Source: Nansenia antarctica
Lineage: Eukaryota > Chordata > Actinopteri > Argentiniformes > Microstomatidae
NCBI GenBank assembly: GCA_963989245.1
Contig: OZ022346.1
Coordinates: 49,067,943 to 49,131,942 of the forward strand
DNA length: 64,000 bases
Reading direction: 5' to 3'
The first letter of the stretch is position 1. Each line of letters starts with the position of its first letter. Below the pieces are notes generated by a model. That model saw only the letters and a list, made by a program, of their open reading frames with translations, was not told where the DNA came from and made no database searches. A program made the position numbers and the translations under genes. Of this stretch, positions 39,949 to 62,489 are shown piece by piece.

Positions 39949-41298
39949 GAAATGAGCTGAGCGTATGATTGATCACATTGACTGTTTTACGTAATTATGG
40001 CAGATAAGTCACATTGCTTAACTTAACACATATTTCACAATATATTGTTTTGCTGTGCTGTGGTAGAGAAGGCAACAGACCATCTAGTGTTCACACATTC
40101 AAGCCTCTCTTTTTAATTGTTGTCCGTATAGTTCCTATTATATAAATTCTCATCTAGATCTGTCTCAAACTATGCCGTGTTGGGGGTCCTTGAATTTGAG
40201 GTAATTGAGTCTTGAAAGTCCTTGAAAAGTGCTTGAATTTGATGTTTCAGAAGGTGTGGGAAGTCCCTGCTGAGAGTAAATTGATGAATTGATTGCCGGT
40301 TGATAAATAAGACCGGTCTTTGGCATTCCCCTGTTTTCCCCTCCTTTATCTGCACTGAGCTTACTAGACCCCCCCCCATCCCCCACAGCAATGTGCTTTC
40401 ATCAGCCAGGTCTATCAGATCAGTGTGTGGATCAGCCAGGTCTGTCAGATCAGTGTGTGGATCAGCCAGGTCTATCAGCCAGGTCTATCAGCCAGGTCTA
40501 TCAGATCAGTGTGTGGATCAGCCAGGTCAGCCAGGTCTATCAGCCAGGTCTGTCAGATCAGTGTGTGGATCAGCCAGGTCAGCCAGGTCTATCAGCCAGG
40601 TCTGTCAGATCAGTGTGTGGATCAGCCAGGTCAGCCAGGTCTATCAGCCAGGTCTATCAGATCAGTGTGTGGATCAGCCAGGTCAGCCAGGTCTATCAGC
40701 CAGGTCTGTCAGATCAGTGTGTGGATCAGCCAGGTCAGCCAGGTCTATCAGCCAGGTCTATCAGATCAGTGTGTGGATCAGCCAGGTCAGCCAGGTCTAT
40801 CAGCCAGGTCTATCAGATCAGTGTGTGGATCAGCCAGGTCAGCCAGGTCTATCAGCCAGGTCTATCAGATCAGTGTGTGGATCAGCCAGGTCAGCCAGGT
40901 CTATCAGCCAGGTCTGTCAGATCAGTGTGTGGATGAGGAGACAGGAAGCACTTTTAGACTCGTGGGATGCAACAACACCAGTGTTGAGGCAGTGGTCTGG
41001 ACACCTCAATCTAATTTCAGGAAATGTAACAGTGTCAGATGATCAGATCAGGCTCATCTGATTGGCCTCTTCCTCCCCAGGTGTCGAGCAGAGGCAGTGG
41101 TCGGAGGCGGCCTCCATCGTGTTCAGGAGCCACGTGGAGAAGAAGGGCCTGGTGGCTCAGATGGAGTCGGTCCAGGACGCAGCCCTGCCCTGGGACAGGA
41201 AGGTGTCCATCTTTGTGGTGGACACGGCAACAGACACGGACGTCTGGCTGCACCACATCATGGCTGAGTTCCCCCAGGAGCTCAGTACCGCTGCCTAG
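27674..41298 (+). CDS. tdrd7: Tudor domain-containing protein 7 (complete, 16 coding exons)
   Basis: Germ-granule and lens RNP scaffold; known family role in piRNA silencing, chromatoid bodies and mRNA control. Exons: 27674-27874, 28196-28337, 28989-29175, 30410-30471, 30683-30876, 32326-32828, 33190-33382, 34063-34174, 34294-34493, 34992-35126, 35217-35300, 35491-35628, 35866-35973, 37872-38401, 39713-39873, 41081-41298. All phases join, giving 1055 residues (human about 1098). LOTUS/OST-HTH domains lie near 3-70, 205-275 and 316-382; Tudor domains near 463-525, 649-712 and 870-965 (YVDHGFSE, VDLGTPA and LDYGKHE cores). Start MADTDVMKLIRAVLQ matches the family's first LOTUS helix. TDRD7 rather than TDRD5 is supported by three Tudors, IAQLVARQR, the C-terminal WHRVVVKGLLPNGLVSVYKL and by tmod1 next door. 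No break seen. Confidence 0.95.
28352..28593 (-). mobile_element. tRNA-derived SINE, family 1, copy 3
   Basis: Reverse complement of the SINE at 10962, with tail at 28365 and tRNA head at about 28590. Lies 15 bp after a tdrd7 donor. Confidence 0.88.
29176..30409. other. tdrd7 intron, (CA)n at 29193-29220, otherwise unremarkable
   Basis: A short CA repeat follows the donor. A gtttcaagtttattgtgacat stretch near 29511 looks like a fish repeat tail. Nothing coding. Confidence 0.45.
30877..32325. other. tdrd7 intron with SINE and LINE tails
   Basis: SINE family 2 tail at 31145-31208 (gtaagtcgcttttggaataa, ggcgtctgctaaatg). A repeat tail with tgcctggttaaataaa at 32257-32314 abuts the acceptor of the next exon. 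The rest is unrecognised. Confidence 0.5.
33530..33700 (+). mobile_element. tRNA-derived SINE, family 2
   Basis: Head tctgtggctcggttggtaga (A box) and gggtttgattcccgc (B box), tail gttgctttggataaaagcgt plus cagctaaatgg, then (AAT)n. Inside a tdrd7 intron. Confidence 0.82.
34494..34991. other. tdrd7 intron, no feature
   Basis: A G-run at 34589-34598; otherwise AT-rich unique sequence. Confidence 0.45.
36002..36431. mobile_element. MITE family C, copy 1 (430 bp)
   Basis: Ends cagggttcccac and gtgggaaccctg, hAT-like. The interior has repeated ccttgaa motifs. A 3'-half copy is at 40010-40262. acata lies on both sides, a possible partial target duplication. Confidence 0.75.
36451..37513 (+). mobile_element. 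Internally deleted hAT transposon, 1063 bp, perfect 8-bp target duplication
   Basis: Ends taaggctgccacga and tgtggcagcccta, flanked by atacatat at 36443-36450 and 37514-37521. Subterminal gattagtcgactag is mirrored near the right end. Only the 5' BED-finger exon survives of the coding part. Sits in a tdrd7 intron. Confidence 0.9.
36793..37131 (+). CDS. BED zinc-finger remnant of the hAT transposase
   Basis: From ATG 36793 the frame encodes a BED finger: KVWEHFNHNVEKKNVKCKIC then a helix ending HLKRKH, with the C-x2-C...H-x4-H layout. A donor gtaagc at 36979 and acceptor ttacag at 37100 would join a second short block ending AKKARSTMR and a stop at about 37129-37131, about 73 residues in all. 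The catalytic and dimerisation domains are gone. It could be a free DNA-binding peptide or simply dead; no evidence of expression. Confidence 0.6.
37514..37575 (+). repeat. (TA)n with CA tail
   Basis: About 45 bp of perfect ta repeats starting within the hAT target duplication. Confidence 0.9.
38783..39365. mobile_element. Non-autonomous hAT-like element, 583 bp, perfect 8-bp target duplication
   Basis: Ends tagggctgggtatcg and gaacccagcccta, flanked by gccatgac at 38775-38782 and 39366-39373. cgattcgattcgattc runs form subterminal repeats at both sides. No coding capacity recognised. Confidence 0.9.
39506..39617. mobile_element. MITE family D, copy 1 (112 bp palindrome)
   Basis: ccaggggggtattccatcaa...cgttgatggaatacccccctgg, an almost complete hairpin. 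A longer relative is nested at 49163-49326. Confidence 0.85.
39904..39946 (+). repeat. (CAT)n microsatellite
   Basis: About 14 cat units, 30 bp after a tdrd7 donor. Confidence 0.9.
40010..40262. mobile_element. MITE family C, copy 2 (3' half)
   Basis: Closely matches 36170-36425, including gagtcttgaaagtccttgaa and tgatgtttcagaaggtgtgg. Confidence 0.8.
40395..40933 (+). repeat. 52-bp minisatellite in last tdrd7 intron
   Basis: About ten units of gatcagtgtgtggatcagcc followed by aggtcagccaggtctatcag and ccaggtctatca. Unit length is not a multiple of three and contains no stop, so all three forward frames are open; these are artefacts. Many cag-ccaggt steps mimic acceptor and donor sites. Confidence 0.93.
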
Positions 41299-41600
41299 GA
41301 CTCTCTGGTCTGTGTGTGTGTGTGTTTTAAAAATAATAATAATCTTATTCCAGAGCTGGGTGTATTGTTCTGTTTTCAATCCCTATTTTCAGTTATTTAG
41401 CACCAGCTTTTGTTCTTCGCACATTAAGCCATTTATCTCTTTGTTAATTTAATTTGTGGCTGTGTTATTGTTTTAGTGTGTTACTTTATTTGTTTCCTTT
41501 TTTCTGATCCTTTAGATCTTTAAATGCCTGAGCTTTTGCTGTGCACTTGTTTTTCTTTTTGCATGATCTCCCACTACTTAAAAAATAAAATGCCGAAATT
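41299..41600 (+). terminator. tdrd7: tdrd7 3' UTR and poly(A) signal
   Basis: After TAG at 41296-41298, an AT-rich UTR leads to AATAAA at 41584-41589. Confidence 0.65.
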
Positions 41601-42566
41601 GAGTGAATGTGGAGTTATACAAAGTTTTGTGCTTGGAAGGCATTATCATATTTTCTCATTCTAAATGATTGTTATGAGTAGGATAACAAATACATTCCAT
41701 GCTTTGCTTGTTCATTTTATTAATGTTCCCTGCTTTCGAAATGTCTTCCATAATTATATTTATTTTCGTAAGATAATAGAGTAGCCTAAAAGAGTATTAC
41801 TTATTTAGTATTAGCGTTGGGAGAATTTATTGGGCGACGGATCCGAGTGTTATTTGGAAGAGAGAAATATACAGCACAGTTAGCATTTGTTTAGAAAAGT
41901 TCTATACAAATGAAGGTATTATTGTTATTTATTGTTCTATGCGCGCTTGCCTCGGACCGAAGCAATGACATCACTGGAGTGGCAGGCCAGCGAGGGGGTG
42001 TACCGAAAGTTGACTTAGCCTTTGAGGGAGTGTTACACACAGTACGCCAACCACGGAAAGAGAAGTTGAAAGGAAAGTTGAGTATTTAATTTCAGCGAGA
42101 GAGTTGTCAACATTATAGGATATCCGCGCGTGCCATGAATGTTTTTGTTTGTTAGTTGCGAGCGTTATTTTCCCTTGGATGAAGCGACCCCATAGTGTGA
42201 CTCGACCGGTCCGAGAAGGAACCATATCTGGTCAAAGTATTCGTCTGTCACAACGCGGGACCCGTTTGCTATAAATAGATTTGGGGTAAGCAGTGGAAGA
42301 GGTACGTGGATATTGAGATCTCCTCTTGCAATAGCGGACTTCATCTTGACGACGTGAGTCTGTGCGGTCTTAACACACACATACATACATGATAACATTT
42401 GAAAGATTTGGTCATCTAAGACCCTGACCCTCACCGATGCTTTCAATGTGTCACCCAAACTACTGAAACTTCTAAAACATTGATTGTTTTGCCAATAGCA
42501 ATTCATGCTTTTAATGATTAAAAGCACAATTACTGGTATATGTTTATGCATTTGGTCTGTCAAGTA
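41601..42566. other. tdrd7-tmod1 spacer, left part
   Basis: No coding sequence recognised. aagag|gtacgtgg near 42301 is a donor-like site and could end a non-coding tmod1 exon; unproven. Confidence 0.35.
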
Positions 42567-44014
42567 CCGTATTTTCCGCACTATAAGGCGCACTTAAAAG
42601 CCTTTAATTTTCAAAAAAAACGACAGTGCGCCTTATAACCCGGAGCGCCTTATATATGGATCAATTTGTGAATTGGTTGATCCATACTGGTTGTACACGG
42701 CGCTCAAGGCGCTCTGTCAAAATGTTTCAGTACGACTGGTAAACTACAAAGCCGCACCGCTTGCAGCATTACGGTATTCAGTAAACACCGGTGTTGTGCT
42801 TACTCACAGTCCCACACCACTTGTGTGTATAAAGACCCCAAGTAAAGAAGACTAAACAGAGTTTCCGAGGGAACAAAGCGAGATGGCCACAGTTAGACAC
42901 AGTTAGAGGACAAACTCCAACAGTGGGTTGTTGAACAGAGAGCCGCAAGTAGAAGCGTCTCTACAGTCACTATTCGAATGAAGGCAACAGCGCGAGCACG
43001 GGACATGAACATCGATGAATTTCGAGGCGGTCCTTGTTGGTGCTTTCAACTTGAAGTTTTAAAGTACCCACTCGATATAATAAACAATAGTTTAACGATC
43101 ACTAAACACTTGTGTATTGGATTCATTATTCTCGTTTGCCGGAGGCTACCGGTAAGGGAGGGTTGATTTGTAAACATACTTTCGTTTTAGCTCGTGTTCA
43201 AAAGCAAGAACTGTGTGTTCATCTAGTTATGTGTAGTTATGTGTTTTTAGCATGTCGATGTTCTCCCAGCATGTTGTCATGTTATTAAAATACAGTTTAG
43301 ACCTTCGTAGCGATGTGTTTTGTTAGCAGCGTTCGTAGCTGTGGCTGCATTCAGAGTCACAAAACTGAAAAATGACGTTGCACATTTCACCAGGAGCTGT
43401 CACATATTGGTTGTTGGTTATAATTGTATAGCCTATTGGTTGTTTTCTGGTGTTGTTTTATTGTTTTGCTCTGTTTGTAGTCTACTTGATGTATTTTTAT
43501 CAGCTGTTAAATCACCACAGCGGTTAATCCACTAATAGAGATAATACCAGATTGAAAATGCTTGTAGCTAACTACTCTATATCTCGTGGTCGCAGCTATT
43601 GCGAATTGCTATTCACGCGAGTCAGCTGTGAATCACCGCAGGTCCTTGACGCTTGTTGCAAAAATGGATGACGAACGGCTGATACTTGAGGTGGAAAAAT
43701 ATATATTTTTGACAGTGGAGCAGGTAGAACGTTGATGGTGACAACGCTCAGGTGGAGCATGGACAACGGGAAGTTGACACAACACCGATGGAGAGGTGAC
43801 GCGACGCAGTAGGTGGAGCTTGGGTGTAACGCAACCCCAGTCAAACGTTTGACTGCAGTATTTTCTATTCTATGCGCTTTATAATCCGGTGCGCCTTATA
43901 ATCCGGTGCGCCTTATAATCCGGTGCGCCCTGTATATGAAAACAGTTCTAAAATAGGCCATTCATTGAAGGTGCGCCTTATAATCCGGTGCGCCTTATAG
44001 TGCGGAAAATACGG
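42567..44014. mobile_element. pogo/Tigger-type DNA transposon remnant, 1448 bp
   Basis: Ends ccgtattttccgcactataa and complement, flanked by TA (42565-42566, 44015-44016). The right end has about five tandem cttataatccggtgcgc units. A transposase fragment lies inside; the DDE core is missing. Confidence 0.85.
42906..43055 (+). pseudogene. pogo-like transposase DNA-binding fragment
   Basis: EDKLQQWVVEQRAASRSVST followed by VTIRMKATARARDMNIDEF and RGGPCWCF corresponds to the CENP-B type helix-turn-helix of pogo transposases. The DDE domain is absent. Confidence 0.75.
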
Positions 44015-44198
44015 TACTTGGCTGCTGCCACTCCACAGCAAAGTGCCCATTGTTTTAGACCCCTGGCCTAATGTCACAGTAACTTTGCAGTTCAATACTA
44101 ATAACGTTGTTGCTCCAATAGAATAGCCTACATCTACCTCTTAGGAGAACAACTGTTCTATTGAACTGTCTGCTTAACTTCAACTTCAGTGCAGACAG

Positions 44199-44199
<1 letters not shown>

Positions 44200-44229
<30 letters not shown>

Positions 44230-44231
44230 AC
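44200..44231 (+). repeat. C-run plus (CA)n
   Basis: About 17 C followed by CA repeats. Confidence 0.85.
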
Positions 44232-44599
44232 CATACCCCAGTCCTCACATAACGCCTGCCTTTAGTTTTGCCTTTAGTTGATTGATTAACGTGTTGAAAC
44301 GTTAGTTAAAAATGCATGACTCTTAAACAGATTCGTGTTTGAAATCAATCAGCAACACACGTATGTATAGGGTCAAACTATAGAATACTGATAGGCCTAT
44401 GCCTTACGATTTGTTGCATGAGAGTAGTAATAAAGTCCACTTTATTTTTTTGAAAAACTTTTCATACATCATGTTCCTTTCAAAGTGCTAATAATACTAA
44501 TAGTAGTAGGCCTACAGTAGTTGTAGGGGACGGGTAAACCCACGGAGCTATGATGACTGAAGGCAGGGTCCACATTACATCCACTGTGTTGCATTGGTA

Positions 44600-44840
44600 T
44601 AGCCTGATAAAGCCTATAGCCTATAAATAACGCCTCCCTCTCTTAGTGCCCTGGGAGTGACAGGGGAGCTGTTTCTATCAGCTGTCCCCCCATTGGGGTT
44701 TAGAAGGCAGGGAAGGCTTTGCAGTTTGACCCACAGACCTTCAACTCCTCTCTCTCCACCGTGATGCAAGCGGGTCGGTGGGGGTCTGGTCGGGCGGGGG
44801 GGGTGGGGGGGTGGATGGACATCTATCACCTCAAGGCAGT
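44600..44840 (+). promoter_or_regulatory. tmod1: Possible tmod1 upstream promoter (TATA, GATA, E-box)
   Basis: TATAAATA at 44622-44629 is preceded by ctgataaag (GATA) and followed by cagctg (E-box) near 44680, a layout fitting an erythroid or muscle gene. A G-rich run at 44770-44815 could form a quadruplex. Inference only. Confidence 0.3.
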
Positions 44841-45668
44841 GATTTGGCCGACTTTTGGTGTTAGGTCACCGTGCAAGGGTTGGGCCTACTCCAAGGCCTG
44901 TGTTAACGCCACGTACAAATATTCCCCAAATACCCCCCAAGCAACACCTATTAGTGTGAATCTGGCTCAAGGGTCCACTTTTAATGTGTTAAACAAATGC
45001 TCATCTCCCAATGCTACTCTCGCCAGGTGAAGTCGTTTAGTTTGCAGGTGATTAGTGAACAGTGATACTCAGTTCTAATGTGTCCTCCTGGGTTTGGGTC
45101 AGGTCATGCTGTTCTAACCTAGATTATTACAGGGGGGGGGGGGGGTCCGGAGCTGTGTTGATCAACTGTGTCTCCTTGCTTTTTTTTTTGTGATCAACTT
45201 TTTTTATTTTTAAACAACTCGACAACAAGACAGGTACATTATAGACAATAACGACACATACAACACGGCACAGTACAATAAAACAAGAACCGAAAATAAA
45301 CCACAACAAAATTAAAATGACGACCTCCCACCCCCCCCACCCGGGATCCAGGCTATTCGCTACATCAAGTGGAGCTTTTGAGGCTCAACGAAATTGAGTT
45401 CCACATCTCCAGTATTGGCTGTTTTGCCCCGTGCATCCGGGCTGTTGATAGCTCTAAGTAGACTATGTCTAGGTAAGTTAGGACCCAGACTCTCCGAGAA
45501 AGTGTATGGGGAGGCTTCCAATGTGTGGCAATTAACTTTCTCCTTGCTTTTGTTGTTGATGCCTACAGACTTCCTCCCAGGGTCTGTCTGTCTGGGCACT
45601 GCGTTGTCGTTCTGTCTGTTTTGTCGGGGGGAGGTCGGAGGTCGCTGTGATCGGGTTGTGCCGCTGCC

Positions 45669-57446
<11,778 letters not shown>

Positions 57447-58560
57447 CCTCCCCTGCCGGAGTTGCCCGCCTCACCCCGCCCCGCCCTGCCCTGCCCCTCC
57501 ACATCCAACCAAACTCCCACAATAAACCCCTGTTTCAACCCCAACTCTACAGAGATGGGCCCTGGTCAAATACATTTTAAAGTGCATCCTTCCTTCCTTC
57601 CTACCTACCTTTCTCTTTTACTTGGAGTAAATATCTCTCACAGACTAATTTGTTTGACAAACAAACTCATCTGACTTGACAGGATCTATAAAAACTCTGT
57701 TTTTCATCCAATTATATAGATCAGTGATTTCTTCAAGTGTTGGAGGATGGAAGGAAGGATGTATTTCAGAAGTATTGGAACAGAGCAATGGTTATATTTG
57801 AAGAGGCGGGGGGGGGGGGGACTCTGGTGAATGCTGTCTCACCTGAGGCATGTACTTATCTACTATTGTAAATGTTTTCTTTCACAGTTTTTCTACAGAT
57901 ACTGGTTAGATGACAGATCAGTTATGACAGTTGGTCATTGTGAGACTAATCCACCATAAAGAATATATTTATTTGTTTTTACTGGAGATGATGTTTTGTG
58001 GTTGTAGAACTTAAATGGTGTACACCCATTCTGTAAAATGCTGCACCACCACCTGTGATGTCTTCCTGACTGTGGGTGTGTTCGTAAATACGCTCTGAGA
58101 GCGCCGGAGCACACCGTTCGGTAAATAAATGATTTCAGTTGAAACCAGAGCACTCAGAGCAAATTTCCAGAGCGTATTTACAAACGCACCATTTAGGACA
58201 TTACACACTGCATATTTCAGCATTTTGCAACCACTTAACGTAAGTCATTTGTGTGAGGTTCATAAAGGTTTGTAGTCAGCTCACACCGTTTGTATGCAAT
58301 GTCATTTGGAGGTAGAAGCTATGTTCAGAGGTGTAGGTAGAGATAATATATTTAGGGGTGTTATTTATTAATGATTACCCCTAATAAGGTTTGAACTGTC
58401 AGAGTTTTGTTCTGGTTGTTGCTTTTTTCAGTTGAACTGTAAACGATGGTCTTGAATGTGCCAGCTACCCAAGTGTTCTTGAAGTGCAATGTCATTTTGT
58501 AGTCAAAAAAGATCACCATTAAGGTTCCATATGAAATAAACATAGAACGTATAAATCACA
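57447..58560 (+). terminator. tmod1: tmod1 3' UTR and poly(A) signal
   Basis: UTR of about 1.1 kb carrying MITE family A copy 2, ending near AATAAA at 58535-58540. Confidence 0.6.
58074..58190. mobile_element. MITE family A, copy 2
   Basis: gggtgtgttcgtaaatacgc...agcgtatttacaaacgcacc with gagagcgccgga inside; diverged interior. Confidence 0.75.
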
Positions 58561-59564
58561 GTCTTCACGTGAAAACTGCTATAGTTGTGGAGATGATACA
58601 TATGAGGTGAATAATCTGTGAATCCCCCCCTTTAAGTCAAATCACCCTGATCTCTTTCAAAACTGTAAATCCCATATCATCAACAGAACTGGGGGAGGAA
58701 AAAAAAAACAATTTTGGTCTGTGAACAAGTTTTATTTATTCTTAAGCAGAACATACAAGATGGTCCTTTATTGCTGATATAGCATTCCATTCTGGTTACC
58801 ATGACATTCTCACAACCGACCAAGGAGTACAACTGAATTATCAAGCATAATAATGTCCTCTTAAACTGTATTTATTTATTTATATATATTTGTTTTTTGC
58901 TGATTAAGCAAATTATTGAACAAACTATCCGCAATCCAGGGGGGAAAACTGATGTTCCCTCTCTTCACATGATGGAAAATCTAGCCCTCCAGTCAATACT
59001 GTTTTTAATCATTTTTTTCCATTTTTTTTCCATAGCAAATCCTGATAGCGTTATTGAATTCCAGTTAAATGTCGAAGCTTAAAGCTGAGTTTCAGCAGTA
59101 CTGCTGTGTGGTCATCCTCATCAAAAACTGTAAATGAAATTCCTGCATACATGTTATTACCATTATCATACCATGATAATATAACCACATTCAAAATCAG
59201 AGTTATTGCCATATATTTTTGCGTGACTAAGAGGAAAAAATTGATATTGTACATATTCACAAAAGATTTGACTAGACAAATGGCATGCACGACATAAGAA
59301 GGTACACAGAGTTGATATAAAATTTGTTCAGACCGACGTAATGATTATGGGGTGAAGTGGGGCACGACACATAGGTGTACATATACGTGCGTGTGCAAAA
59401 AGTTGTTATAAGACAACCAAACATAGCCTATGAAACGATTCTTCAAATGTCCTTTAAAGATAAAATATGGCTTATAGAGTTATTCTCAGATATTGTTTTG
59501 ACAGACACACAGTAATGATTATTTCGTTGATCATTTGCACCTCAGGCTATTTACAAATAAAACT
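58561..59564. other. Spacer after tmod1
   Basis: AT-rich. ttttatttatt near 58728 could be a minus-strand poly(A) signal of a convergent gene, but no coding exon follows in the window. Confidence 0.35.
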
Positions 59565-59705
59565 GGCTGCGTTCGTAGATTCGCTCGAGAGAGCGCCGGA
59601 GCGCACACTGGGTTCGACGTCATAAAGGGACCAAGTCATTTGACTGGACAAGAGGCATTCCATGAGTGCTGATCAGATTTCCAAAGCGAATTTACGAACG
59701 CAGCC
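59565..59705. mobile_element. MITE family A, copy 3
   Basis: ggctgcgttcgtagattcgc...gcgaatttacgaacgcagcc; interior nearly identical to copy 1. Confidence 0.8.
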
Positions 59706-59824
59706 TCATACTGTATATTGGGTGTGTATCATAATATGATTTTGACTTCATGCATTTTGTTGTTATTGAGACCCACAATGCTGTGTGCTGAGAATCAATA
59801 ACAATTCAGAATCTCTTTGTACAG

Positions 59825-59926
59825 AGTGGCCATGCGTCGGGATTTCAACCTAAACAGAGAGCAAGGGACTCCTCAAACCCTCTCACATCATCCAGTGGCC
59901 TAGAGAGAAAGAAGGAACTTGAAATG
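59825..59926 (+). CDS. Exon-like block, copy 1 (34 codons)
   Basis: Between acag and gtatgttg lies a stop-free 102-bp block reading SGHASGFQPKQRARDSSNPL then TSSSGLERKKELEM. Copy 2 at 60670-60777 has the same borders and frame. Not recognised. Short repeated exons of ~30 residues are known at the N-terminus of fish NLR genes, but I see no NACHT domain here. Possibly part of a gene beyond the retrotransposon. Confidence 0.35.
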
Positions 59927-59998
59927 GTATGTTGTCTCAATTACATACACATGTGTAGGATATGACAGTCCAATAGCACACGCACACACATCCCCCCC

Positions 59999-60094
<96 letters not shown>
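59999..60094 (+). repeat. (CA)n microsatellite
   Basis: About 95 bp, followed by ggcatagagagtgaggagga, a scrap of the exon-like block. Confidence 0.95.
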
Positions 60095-60096
<2 letters not shown>

Positions 60097-60669
60097 CATA
60101 GAGAGTGAGGAGGAATGTGTACAACAGGCTGGTAGTCCATATGACCTGGAAACACTAATCAGAAATCAGAAAAGGAATAAAGAAAAACGTTCACAGACCA
60201 CTCAAGGTGAGAATGTGTTTGTAAAGTTGTAACAATGGTATTATTCCTTGAACGTAACCAAGGAACATGCTATGTTTTCTGTGTGTGTGTGTTTTAAAGT
60301 TCCCAAATGAGTGACTGTTCATAATGAGATTTGATTTCAGTATAATAATAAAAACAGGCCACATATACAAGAGGACAGTAAACACACTTTTACAACTAAA
60401 TGTAAAACATGTAAATGTAACAACTAAAAGGTGAATGGGTGCTACAGTACAACCAGCAGCATGATACAGATGAGCCCAAGCCATCTTGTGGTTTGTGGCA
60501 GCTATTGCATTGGGAGGTGAATGAGAGTTTAGCTGTAAACTGGTTTAGATCAGTTATTCCACACTTTTCCCTTGAATACTGTCACAGACTTGTCATGCAT
60601 TTTGTTGTTATAGAGACCCACAATGCTGTGTGCTGAGAATCAATAACAATTCAGAATCTCTTTGTACAG

Positions 60670-60777
60670 AGTGGCCAGGCATCGGGATATCTCCCTGAAT
60701 ACCTAAAGAGAGCGAGGGACTCCTCAAACCCTCTCACATCATCCAGTGACATGGAGAGTGAGGAGGAACATGGAATG
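60670..60777 (+). CDS. Exon-like block, copy 2 (36 codons)
   Basis: Same acag and gtatgttg borders as copy 1. Reads SGQASGYLPEYLKRARDSSN then PLTSSSDMESEEEHGM. The two copies differ by in-frame changes only. The upstream 70 bp (gagacccacaatgctgtgtg) and downstream 55 bp (cattacatacacatgtgtag) are duplicated too. Confidence 0.35.
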
Positions 60778-60833
60778 GTATGTTGCCCCCATTACATACA
60801 CATGTGTAGGATATGACAGTCCAATAGCACATG

Positions 60834-60837
<4 letters not shown>

Positions 60838-60906
<69 letters not shown>
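60838..60906 (+). repeat. (CA)n microsatellite
   Basis: About 69 bp, running straight into a third, truncated exon-like block (60911-60943, SGIESEKELNM before gtatgttg). Confidence 0.93.
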
Positions 60907-60908
<2 letters not shown>

Positions 60909-61138
60909 CCAGTGGCATAGAGAGTGAGAAGGAACTTAATATGGTATGTTGCCCCCATTACATACACATGTGTAGGTTGTGACAGTCCAAGTTATTTGTT
61001 TGTATTATTGTAACCAAGGAACATGCTATGTTTTCTGTGTGTCTGTGTGTGTGTGTGTCTGTGTGTGTGTGTGTGTGTGTGTGTTTTAAAGTTCCTAAAT
61101 GAGTGACTGTTCATAATGAGATTTGATTTCAGCATAAT

Positions 61139-61364
61139 TGTTATGTATTGAAGTGTGATTTTTGAGCTATGTGAACCACCGTAGTTGGAGTGATGAAAAG
61201 CGTATAGGTAACTAGTGTTGCCCGGGCAGGAATGCGGAAGTGATACTATGCCTGTATACCTGCGGTTTGGTCAGTAAAGCTACGGAGATATATCAAAGTG
61301 TTTCGCCGCCTCTGCCTCCATTCTTTATTGTGAATTCTAGATGTTATTGGCTATATACATAACA
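61139..61364 (+). mobile_element. Left LTR of a Ty3/Gypsy retrotransposon, 226 bp
   Basis: TGTTATGTATTG...TACATAACA, short inverted ends. An attggcgacgagga primer-binding-type site follows at about 61370-61383, and then a leader to gag. Confidence 0.8.
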
Positions 61365-61557
61365 AAACAATTGGCGACGAGGATTGACGAACTTGTGCGG
61401 CGGTTTCGTTTCCCCCTGGATTACAAATTATCACCGGCGGGAGTCATGATCAGGGCGGTGTGCGTGCTGTGAAGTTCGGAAAAAGAGAAACTCACACACT
61501 GCGCATATTGGAGGAGAGTAAACAAGTAAGTGAAACGGACTTGCTTAAAGTGGGAAA

Positions 61558-62282
61558 ATGCCGATGACGGGAGCATTTGGACAGTTTGATGACACTTTAG
61601 AGACTTGGAATGCTTACACTGAACGGTTTGAGTTTTTTGTTATTGCTAATGACATTAAAGATAACAAGGTGGTGGCAACCTTCCTTAGTATAATAGGAGC
61701 TAAAACGTTTGGCTTGCTAAGGGACTTACTCCAACCAAATAAGCCAGGTGCCTATTCTTACAAGGACATTGTGACAACGTTAAATGGACATTTTTGCCCA
61801 AAGCCTTTGGTGATTGCAGAGCGGTTCAGGTTCCACAAGAGGAATCAAGAGGAAGGTGAATCCATTACTCAATATGTAGCAGTACTGAGGAAATTGACTG
61901 AACATTGTCAGTTTGGCACATCACTGTGTGACACTCTGTGTGACAGACTTGTGTGTGGATTAAGGAGTGAGGCAATACAGAAGCGCCTGCTCACAGAGGA
62001 GCACCTCACATTTAAGACAGCTGTGGATATTGCAATATCAATGGAGCTAGCTGCCAGGGAAGCACTGCAGCTAGGGGCTGCCTCAAGAGTGCATGGTGTA
62101 GCAGCCACACATGATAGACAGAGAGGGGGTACCCTGGAATGTTATCGTTGTGGGAAACGTGATCACCTGTCATCAGAATGCTGGGCGAGGGAGCTCCTAT
62201 GCCGTCACTGTGACAAGAGGGGACACATTGAGCGGGTTTGTAGAGCTAAGAGAGAGAAGTCAACAAAGGACACCTTTAAAGA
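61558..62282 (+). pseudogene. gag of the Gypsy element
   Basis: The ATG at 61558 opens a frame of about 240 residues with a retrotransposon gag core (RFHKRNQEEGESITQYV region) and two zinc knuckles, CYRCGKRDHLSSEC and CRHCDKRGHIERVC, near residues 195-230. It packages element RNA in the family. The frame then runs into the SINE at 62283 and ends at an artefactual stop in it (62370). Confidence 0.85.
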
Positions 62283-62489
62283 GGGTAGTGTTGGTCTAGT
62301 GGATAGTGAGTTGGACTTGGGATCGGAAGGTTGTGAGTTCAAATCCCGCCTGAAGCCACACCACTACTAGTGTGCCCTTGGGTAAGGCACTTAGCCCTCA
62401 GTTACTCCAGGGGGAATGTCCCTGTAATTCATAATTGTAAGTCGCTTTGGATAAAAGCGTCTGCTAAATGGCAAAATTAATTAAATTAA
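62283..62489 (+). mobile_element. tRNA-derived SINE, family 2, inserted in gag-pol
   Basis: Head tagtgttggtctagtggata and ttgtgagttcaaatcccgcc (A and B boxes), tail gtaagtcgctttggataaaa, then (AATT)n. Flanked by ttaaaga at 62276-62282 and 62490-62496. Confidence 0.88.

Noticed and set aside
40300..41061. 253-residue frame in tdrd7
   Set aside because: 52-bp minisatellite; all frames open, no start context, intron position.
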